DNA of 33,785 nucleotides from Elysia marginata (lineage: Eukaryota; Mollusca; Gastropoda; Plakobranchidae): the NCBI GenBank assembly GCA_019649035.1, contig BMAT01007857.1:248808-282592 (forward strand), given 5' to 3'. Of this stretch, positions 20,678 to 31,400 are shown one piece after another (the first letter of the stretch is position 1; every line of letters starts with the position of its first letter). The notes beneath the pieces are model-generated. The model had not been told where the DNA came from and made no database searches. It was given only the letters and a program-made list of their open reading frames with translations. Both the position numbers and the translations under genes were made by a program.

Positions 20678-22303
20678 ATGCACACCGCTGGCATTCATAT
20701 AGACTTTAAAGCTCAGTTGCATAAATGATTTGTATATACATATATAGTTATGTGGATGTATGGTTCATAATGCGTATTATTTTACAATTGTTAGCCTGTT
20801 TTAATATTTTATGAATAAAATACAGGATTGGAGTTTTTGACAGCGAGTTAACATTAGAACACACAGAAAATTATGGTATACATAGACATAACAGCAATAA
20901 TTTCAAAGAGCAACCTGAATTTTGGCAAATTGGCAAAAAGCCTGACAGAACTTTAAAAAAAACCCTATATAACAGCAAGAACTTTGTGAAACAGTAAAAT
21001 CTCACAACCGATACAATCAAACTTTGCAGATCTCAAGTTATAAGCTTTAACACTCAGTGACTCAATGCCTCATATGTAAAAAAAAACATGATGGAAATAG
21101 TCATAATAATAAACAAAATGTTCAATAAACAGATCATTGTGATTTGAACAATCTTCTTACCAAAACATTTTAGATGACAAACTCAAGAGCAATTAAAAAC
21201 AATGCGACATATAACTCTGTCGGCTGATACCAATTCAACACAACATTATTCTTTTCTTTTTTTTTTTAAAGAATCAACTCAGTTTTAAAAAGTTCCCAGA
21301 GAATGAAATAAACCATTTTAACGTTTTGAAAATTTTTCCGTTTTCTCAATAAAATGGGAAATACATAGAGGTTGAAAAAGTCCTTGACATCCACAGAAAC
21401 CCAGAGAGTTTGTATAACGCGACCTTAGCTCCATCTTGTCTATCTCCATTTTTCTAAATTTGAACTAAAGCCAATTAAAGTTTCACTGTACATATTAAAA
21501 CTGAATAATCTAAAATAGGTTATATGGGTTTGATTAGGGCTTTGGGGTTTTTAACTGTTCAAAATACTGTATCAAAGTAAAGACTATTTGCCTCTTTTTC
21601 AGGTGGTATGACTGGTTCCAAATATACCAAAATGGTAGCTCGACAAAATAGCACTGATGTCCCAATGGGTTTCTTTAACCTCTTAGATCATTATTATTTC
21701 TTGTAATTACATTTGCAACCTAAATATTAAAAAAAAAAATGTCACTGTTAAAAAGTCCTGTTGTATTCTTCAAACCTGAATACAGAGAGAGAGACAACTA
21801 GAATCTTGTGAAGCCTAGAAGATAGTTCACAAAATAATAACGACTCACTTTTATAAGGCGTGTAGTAAAATTTACTTTACTACTATTTGATTCTGAGCAT
21901 GTTACCCATCAACGAATGAATGACGACAGGTACAAAACCACTTAGACTTCCTTATAAATCTGACTTTCTCACTGGCGATTACATCTTTTGTAATTCTGTA
22001 CCCACAAGTTTCAACATAGAAATTGTATTACATTCAAAATTGGGACTAAGGACACATTGAAACACCTCTTTTCGAGAATGCTGGTACTTTGGGATGGCTT
22101 CTTTTATAAACTATATTATGCCAAATGCCGAGCTCTTATCATATTCAATATTACAGATATATACATATATAATTCACCCGTTTTGTCATAAGAATCTTCC
22201 ATATATAATAATAACAACCATTTAACAACATCATCAGCATAAATTGTCTCTGAAACAGATTGAGTCATTCCCCGGATAATAAATGTCCCAGTAAAGTTAT
22301 TCT
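20678..22303 (-). other. Sequence downstream of the F-box/WD40 stop, probable 3' UTR in part
   Basis: This stretch follows the TGA at 22304-22306 on the - strand and has no coding sequence. I found no AATAAA hexamer on the - strand close to the stop, so the end of the message is not set. The half nearest the gene is most likely UTR. Confidence 0.4.
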
Positions 22304-22447
22304 TCAACAGCTACTAAAATCCCACAACTTTACACTTTTGTCGTAAGACCCCGACACAATAATGAAATCATTGAACTGCAGGCAAGTAACTCCATCAGTG
22401 TGATTGCGGAGAGTCACAAGTCTTTCCCCTGTCTCCAAGTTCCAGAC
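22304..22447 (-). CDS. F-box/WD40 gene exon 12 (blade 7 and stop)
   Basis: The exon is 144 bp including the TGA at 22304-22306, with acceptor GAAACACAG. It encodes VWNLETGERLVTLRNHTDGV and the last repeat, ending VKLWDFSSC. The repeat has NH in place of the usual GH. Confidence 0.95.
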   Translation of the reverse strand, partial: VWNLETGERLVTLRNHTDGVTCLQFNDFIIVSGSYDKSVKLWDFSSC

Positions 22448-25400
22448 CTGTGTTTCAGGGAAAAAAAAGGTCATCAAAATTCCATCATTAAAAAAAATCT
22501 TTCTATACCAGGAAAGATAATTAGAATAAAATCATTTAATTTTTTTGGTAAACAAGACAACGTAATATCTATAAAAAAACAAAACAAAACAAAAAACTCT
22601 GTTTACCTCTGAAACTTATCCAAACGGTTCCTGTTAAATTAATGACTGAAAAGAGCAAAAAATGTTCAATGTGACACAGCGACAGTAGAACAGTTTTATG
22701 TCCAAAATTTTATGATAATATCAACATACATTATGTGTTATTTTTTTAAAATTTCTTATTAGAAGATAAAAAAAAATTGAGAGTCAGATCTTTTCACTGG
22801 AACTTTTTTTTTAGTGGACTAAAAAGAGTCTTGATGCTTGTTATCAAGGTGTTAGTTGAGACATGCTTAGAATTATGAGTGAATATTTGAGATTATCTGA
22901 GGAGGCGTTTTATGCAATGTTGAAGATTGGTGGGATAAAAACAAATGAAGTTGTTTGTTTTTAACATTTGACTCTTGCCATACAAACTCTTTTCAGCAAA
23001 GAAAGGGTACGTTTCTTTGTATTATCTGTTGCTGTCTTTTTTTCTCAAATGATTGTTCATGGTTGGAGTCAGCTTTATGGGCAGCCTATTATGTAAAATT
23101 GTAAACTGCAAATTTTTTTGAGTCTAATGAACTAAACTCTACATACTATTTGAGTTAGGGTTGAAAGAGGGTGAAGGTGCTCTTTCACATGACAGAATGT
23201 GACTTTGTCTTTATTAACTGAAATGACAGAGTCGAGACAACAGGGCCAAAAAGCTTCCATAATCTGGGATTCAGTAACAATAAAACAGAGTACTGTATCT
23301 TCAACATTAGAGCATATTTAAAAAAAACTGGGTTTTTGCTTTTTAAATCTGAGCAAAAAGACACTAGACAAAGTCTATGTACAAAGCTAGCTGCATTGGA
23401 AAGGCACTTTGATTTTAGAAGTGAAGTTGTTATTACCTTGATGGTTTTATCATCCGCTGCGCTAACCACACGCCAGCTGTCAGCCTGCAAGCATCGCACC
23501 ACGTCTGTGTGCCCCTCTGCTTTCTTCCAGTCTATGGTGTTCAAGCACTGTCCTGAGTGGATGTCCCAGAACTTGAGGTTGTGGTCCAGCGAGCCAGAGA
23601 CAACCCGAGTCGAATCAAACATGAGACAGGTGACGGCATCCTGGTGCCCGCACAGGGTCATCATGCAAGAGCCCTCGTAGTTCCACAACTGTTAAAAAAA
23701 AACCAATAACATACATGATTAGTTTTTGTATAAAATTTTTACTTACACTGTGTTATTCCCTTTCGGGAAATTTGGCTTTGTTACTCAGCATAACTGTGTC
23801 ACCACAAGATCGACACCACTAATGCCCTAGCAGACCAGTACATTTGAAAGGCACTTTTAAACTGTATGCAGGGCGTTCCAGGCGAATATACGAATTCAAG
23901 AATTGCCTGTAGCTGGGTACCCATTTTACAGGTGGGTGGACTGGGGAAAGTTAGGGTAATTTGCTTTCCTAAGGCAATTGCGACATAGCATGGTAAGGAA
24001 TCAAATCTGAGACTGCCATATCACTAGTCCAACATGATAACCAGTCTGCCACTATATTCAGAGCTGACCATTGTGTGTGTTCATAAAAAATGTCCAACTT
24101 AAGGTGTCTGCAATTTTTATTGTAAAATTAACCCTCTTAGCGCGGTACTAAAAAAAGTTACCCTGTCCATTTGCTGGGTTAAAATTGACATTTTTAGAGA
24201 TAAACAAAACACTTGAACTCACGCTGAGTGACGCCATTGTAACACCAAAACTGAAACTGGCCAGGTTCTTGCCACAAGAAACATATTAAAAAGTTGCCTG
24301 AGTAGTATTTTCATAGGCCAAAATAAAAGAGAAAATGCCAGAGTCACAAAGCCCCGATCGTGGCTCATCGCGATCATTGGGGAAAGCCTTGATCGGGGCT
24401 AATCGCGCTAAGAGGGTTAGGATTTAAAAGTAATAAAACATTTACTTTCACAATTTAGACAAAAAACAACATAATGAAAAAGGGCATCTGGTTGATTTCA
24501 CCAAGCTACAATCATTTCACAACATTATTATCTTTGATAATTTCAAATTGAATATGCAGACATGAAAATCTGACATTGGCAATAAATATTATTTCAATGG
24601 TTTTTTTTTCAAAAATTAAAACCTTGACCTTTGTTCAAAAGCACTATGAAAAGAGTAATCTTCGAGGGTGTAATTCTATTGAACATGATAACAATGATTA
24701 TTGCACTGTTGTCTTTTTTCAGCTCGGGTGTTGTGAATGCAAAATCACAAAATTTTACCCCCAAATCTTGTCTGACAAGACTGAACCAGAAAGCAAAAGA
24801 GTTTTAAACGCAATACGACTTATCATACACCGTACCTTGATGGTTTTATCTGCAGAACCAGACACAATCTTAGTTTCACTGAAATGTACACACAGCACTG
24901 AAGCCTGGTGACCCCTAGGAATGAAAAAGTAAACACAGACGATACATGAATAACAAAAAAAGAAAAAGTCGATTGCATACATCCTTTTTTTTCAAAGTTA
25001 CATACATTAGCTGATTTCGTTATGTGTTTTGTGAAGTGTGCTTAGGTAAATACTATATATTGATGGCAGGCACATCAAACCTCTGATGTTTTTTCCTATA
25101 TTATTATCATAATCAGAGGTTTGATGTGCCTGCCATCAAAATTATCAAACGGCTAACTCCATTTAAAGTAATGTACTTGCAACTTTAAATAATTAGTTAC
25201 TGCAAGCCTTAAATGATTCGTTTTCCATGATTGAGTAATCTATATGTATCTGAAATAAAAAGCCATAGCAGAACAAGCGTGTAATACAGTGAGTAAAACT
25301 TAGCATGTAATGCAGTGAGTAAAACATTTTAAAACTATCTTGGTACCGTACCCTCTTTTGAGCTATTCAGAAAGAACAATTTAACACACAAAAAAAATCG

Positions 25401-28400
25401 GAAATCCTGTAAAAGTTGGAAAACTTGCTTCTCTTTAGATTAAAACGAAGAAGCCACAAAACTTTGAAAAAAGAGACTACAAATTGATAGGAAGGTTTAA
25501 GGTAAGTATTTAGTTATGGATTGAAAAGTGTAAAAAGTTAAAAGCTTCAGAGCAGCTTCACAATGTCAAAGAAAGTGTCTCAGTAAGAGCATAATAAATG
25601 ATTACTGTTGACATAACATAAGTTCTAAAACGTTTTTTCTTCCCTCTAAAATAGTTAACGTGAACCATACTTACTTCAAGGTCCTTCTCAACTCTCCGGA
25701 TTTCAGATCCCAAATTTTCAATAATTTGTCATAAGATCCACTGATCACCTTATCATCGTCAGCCTGAGGAGAAAGATGCATATTATTAGGTCAACTTGAA
25801 TATTTACTTTACAGGGATGCCATTTTTCATTTTATTTATCGCTTTGTTTCCGTTTAAATTTTCTAAGCCTGAGAAACTGAATGAGTACACAAACAAGAAC
25901 ATGATCGATCCCATTTACAATTACAATTCAGTGCGCCCAAATGACAAATTTTGTAGACAGTGGAACCCCAGAGCTTGTAAAATGTAGCTGAAAACAGGTC
26001 TGTCTTATAAGAGGGGGGGGGGGTCTTAATTGAGGGGTTCCACTTTATATGTGTATTTATAAGTGAATGCAGTGACAGGATTTTCAGACTCTAGAAATCA
26101 TCATCATCATCAAGTGCTCACCTGTAGACACCTGACTGTATCTGTATGGCCTGTCATGGTCACTTTACATGCTATTGATGACCAGCTTTCCTGAGCAGAC
26201 AAGTCCCAGACCTGCAGGAGGAGGAAAACAGAAAAGGTGACGAAACATTTAATATCATCATCATGGGAAAGCAGTCTTTAAAAAGACAGTGAAGCCCAGT
26301 TACACAATTTGAAATATGAAATCCTAAACTGTATAAGATTTTATTTACTTACATAAGAATCTAGTGTTTTTACAATAGAAGAAAGTGCTCAACATTTCTT
26401 TTGATAATGGAGTTTGAATATGTGTAAAATCTAGATTTAACTTACGTTTTGTTGCTACACCGCTGTTTTGTGCCCCGTGAAGGCAACTCCTCTAACGACT
26501 TCTTCTTTTCTAAAAAAAATATTTTAAAATCACATGAAAATCACCTTGATAGTGGTGTCACAAGATCCACTGACAAGACGGTTTCCTTCAAGATGGAGAC
26601 ATCGCACTGTTCCGTGATGCCCCATTAAAGTTTGGACGGACCAAGGAGCATTTGTCCTCATGTTCCACACCTGCAACATCGGCAATCATCCTTTTACGTT
26701 AGGATATTTAAAACAAGTATCTTTGAAGATTGAAGTAAAGTTATCAACAGACTTTATTAAAAAAAAACGTACCCAAAAAAAAAAACCCCACAAAAAAACC
26801 TCCCAGGCAATTTGAAGACCTCTTAATATCGCTGTTGTGAGATTTACAACAGCAGAACAAAGTTACATACACAATTTAAAAAAAAAAGAACAATACCTAC
26901 AATGCTTCCCACCCTAGAGTTAATTTGTTCTCTTTCTGTTTGTTTCATCCTTTGAAAAAAATTTGTCCCATTGATATATGCCTTGCAACAACTATGAATT
27001 TGGATGTTGTGAATTTCACATTATAACTCACATTGACATTTTGAACAAAACTTTTTTCTGAGCTACAAAATATTGAAAATTAAAAATTGCACTAAATTAT
27101 CACAATTTATCACATCTCTCTGCCTAGAAAAAAAAATAATAGAGAATGTTAATCCTGGAGAACACACACCATTCAAAGTCCAACTGTTAAATAAATGTCA
27201 CATGTTTCTTTTTCTTTCTTTTTTTGGTGGTCAGCTTTGGAAAAATTAATAACTAATGATTTATCGAGGACCTTGCAAGAAAATAAAACTAAAATTGTCA
27301 CATTGGCCTACTTACCTTTATTGTTTTATCTGAGGAACCGCTGACGATGCGTGAATCGTCAAATTGAACACATGAGATACCTGTTTATAGAAAATAAATT
27401 TTTTACTTCAAATTACATTGTGATACCTGTTTATATAGAAGATCAATTTTTTTACTTCAAAGCACCATGATGCAAGATCCTGAAGCTTAGAATCTATGTC
27501 AACCCACAATATACTAAAACACAGCAAACACATTTTTTTTTTGGTTTAATTTGTGTGGTGAAATTCCTAAATATTCTAAAAAAAAAACCCTCCAACATTT
27601 TCACAGAATATTATAAAGCTAAAAAAAGGTGAAGAACCTTTAAGTTAATGCAGTAAGTATGATCTATAAAACAGGTTTGTAAATGGACAATGAAAAAAAA
27701 GCTGAACGTGACGTGAGACTTTTAGTGCTTTGGAATCAATATAACTGCAGAGTAACAATAGGCAAGGGCAACACTCTAAAAGGCTTATAGAGGCAGGAGT
27801 TTACATCCCTGATAAAAGTTTAGGGGATAATGTCATCTGGCCAAATTCATACAAACATTCATCTCTATTTTCTCAGAGAAAAGACAAATGGTTAACCTTG
27901 GCTTTAAAAAAAAAATGTTATTTTTAATAGACAGGGATGCAAGTGCCTTTGCTCAAAAAGCAGGAAAATTTACCTCCATAAAGGGCTATGCTTGGCACTG
28001 ATAACCAATAGGTGTCTATAAAAAATTTTTGATGGATCATCTTTAAAGATAAGACACAACTATGTACTAGGTCCTACACAGCTATACCACTCAAAAAAAG
28101 CGTTTGATTTTCTAAGAATCTTAATTTTTGAGGGTTTTTTTTTTTTACAACATTTAAGTCAGAATTTAAAAAAATGTTCCTGCTTTTTTAGCTCAAGAAA
28201 AATGCTAAAAAAATCAGAAAACTTGTATCCTTGAATAGACGAAAGGGCAAAACAAAATTGAAATTAAACCCAAAGGTTATATACTTCTTTTTTTAACAGA
28301 AATACTTGAAAGACAGACATCGATTAGAAATGATGAGTAGGCCTGATGTAATGTATTGAATGCTGCAATTGAAATAAACAAATAGAAACACATGGTGATT

Positions 28401-31400
28401 GAAGTCTGTTAGGCAATATTAAATTCGCAACATCACAACATGTAAGGCAATAAATGTACCTTGTATTTATGACACAGGCGAATCCCATGAAGAGTAATTT
28501 CTTAACAAGATGGTTGGTAACCTCACACTATATGAAATGCTTACCTTGTAAATGGCCTTCAAAAGTCCGCACTGTGCACCTTCCTTTGAGCCAGTTGTTG
28601 CGTAGCCTGAATCGCTCAGCAAAAACATTTTTCCACTGAAAGAAAACAAAATTTACCTTTGTCAAAAACACATGATAAGGCCAGATGAACACACACTCAA
28701 TGTTGTCACAATAATGTTGTAAATAATTATATCATAAATCAGTAATGCTAACAAATTATTTTTAGTTGAACTTAATCGATAACCATAACTTTTTGAAGGT
28801 TTATTCAAGGTGACAAAGTGTACACGCAGGTTAGTAATTTGCCTAAAATAAGTAAGAAATGAACTAATTTTAATCACTTAGCGAGATGGGTGTGATACTT
28901 TAATACAAAATACTATAGTTTTTATAGCCAAGGAGGGGTTGAAGGATGATGAAGCGGACCTAGTCTTAAATGCTAGGATTTATTTTAGATGCTAGTGTCT
29001 GTCTTAGATGTTCGTATCTGTTTTTCACAGATAGTTCAAGATCTCTAATGTTTATTCTACCATGAAGTTGAACAAAGTTCTTTTTATTCGCTTTGATAGC
29101 CCATGTTGGGACGTCATAGTAAAACTAAAACGGAGACCAAGATCTAGAATAGTTCTCATTTGCCCTACTCCCATCTAAAATGTATTTCATTCTCTTAACG
29201 TCATGGAATCTAAGGGGTATGGTAAAATCTACAAAACTAATGTAGTGTTTTGGTGCATTGAATTTCAAAACTTGTCTTAAACAAGTCAGTACAAATGTGC
29301 TCAAGAACTCTTTTACAACAACACATATGATTTCTGATCTTACACCTCATTTTCTTAACACTGTCTTTAAAATTTGCATATAACTGACCAGACTGAAAAT
29401 AATTATCATTTAAGGCATTCATTATTCATTCAGACAAAAAGACTGGAAGATAATTCAGAATTCACACCAAACATAAAATTTTGAAAATTTAGAATGGTGA
29501 CACCATAGAACACCTCACCTGTATGCTTCCTTCCTGACACATGTGACTGATGACCTGTTTGTGCTCCGCCGCTCGAGAGAGTCGCCACTTTGTCTGGCAG
29601 CAAAATCGTCGCCACAGTGTCTGGTCATCTGCAAGCTGGTGCCATACTTTGCACACCTGGCTTGCATGACACAAGCTCACTGAAAAATTAAAAAAAAAAT
29701 TAATAAAAAAAGGAAAATCACTTTTTTTTTCTTCACTGCCTTTTTCATGTCATCAAATGAGTCTCCTTTCTAACTTAACTTTAGTTTGAAAAAAAAAAAC
29801 AACCCATTTCAATTGATATCCAATTGGCTTTTCAAAGTTATGAAAACTAAAAGGTTCTTTCATTGTTCCAAGACAAAGACAGAAGAGAAAAGAAAAAAAA
29901 ATGATAATATCGTTGCATCCACTTTTTAAAATTTTTTGAGAATTAAAGTTATAACAACTTTTTTTTTCAATTGAAAATATGATGATGATATCGTTCTATT
30001 AGACATGGTATTATTGTTGATGTGGCAGAGCTAGCAATACAAAGACAAAAAAGAGAAACAATCCACAGTTCTTGCAAATTTTTCTCAGCCTTTTGAAAAT
30101 GAGTTATAACATATTTTGTCAAATGCATACTTGCCTTTTACAGTACAACATTAAAGCTTGATGTATAACAAAAAAAAAGGACAAACCTGGATCCAGATAG
30201 GACATGACCTTTGTAGCCAAGTCAGCAGGCAACCAGGTGATGAGGTCCTCACAGTTTGAGGGGCAGCCGTGGTGGAGTTCTTTCGACATGAGCACAGACA
30301 AGAGGTGCAACTGAGGCAGTTCACAGATGCTCTGGGGACGGCAAGTTGAAAAAACAGTGTGTAACTCAATGCTTAGCAACGGATAGCGGCATCATTTTTA
30401 CCATTATGGGATACATAAATTTTCGTTTCATTTAAGGACCGAAAGATACAGAAAAAAAAAGTAAGAAATGAAAAACAAATAAAGTTTAAAAAAGAATTTA
30501 AGTAAATAACATAATGAGAGTTAAAAAACTTTTTAAAAACCAAAAATGTAAACTCATGTGCTTTCCCCATAACAAAACACTAAATGGCAGGGGAGTTCAA
30601 AAAATTATTTTTTACATTGTCTATTGCCTTTTTTGTTGTCTGGTTTTATGTCAGTCTTGTCAACTTCCTGGACATTATTCTAGTTTTTGTTGTTGTTGCC
30701 AATGCCTAACTCTGCAAGTGCATGCAGCTGTGTGCAACACAAATTACCAAATAACCCTACTATTGAACATTTTAAAAAATTGATATAAAAAATGCGTCAA
30801 GGTTCATATATTGCCCCCCTCATAGCATTTTCCTATAAGTACTTACCAAAAGGCCTTTCAAAACAAGATTTTTTTGCGAATCATTGCATTCAGAAAACCA
30901 CCTCTGCATAGTCTGGAAAAAACAACAAAATTAATGAAAAATTTATGAATAAACAGAAACCACAATTCTATCAAGAATTTTAAAATCACATGTTTCAAAA
31001 AATTACTGACCTTCTATTCTTTTAAATCGGTGCATGTCTCTATCTAAAAAGTACACTCTACTTTACAAGAAAAGAGCTCGTTCTAAACTGCCACTGCAAT
31101 TAAAATCTAGACATAGATGATCTACAAAAACAAATATGGTTGTAATTTAATACTCTGATTATACTCATAACTTAGTAATACCCTGCAATAGATTTTAAAA
31201 ATAAAAGCAGTTCTGCTAGTTTACATGAACAAAACATAAAATGCCTCTCTAGATTAACAACCACAAAAATCTACAGACCCCCAAATATAAATTATATCAT
31301 GATTTTAATTATACATTAATTTACGTTACATGTTAAGTTGTAAAATAGTTGGGTGTTTTTCTTTTTCTATTTTATGGACTTGCAAAATCTGAACACAGTA

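Noticed and set aside
19687-20728. Long open frames on both strands across the N gap
   Set aside because: They exist only because N codons do not stop translation; the flanks have no coding signal.
23185-23436. Extension of exon 11 past the donor at 23436
   Set aside because: A GT donor with the DDKTIK boundary pattern and a matching VWN acceptor at 22447 show that this is intron read-through.
23997-24041. A functional tRNA gene at the A/B-box motifs
   Set aside because: The B box is degenerate and no acceptor-stem pairing is seen, so a SINE remnant fits better.
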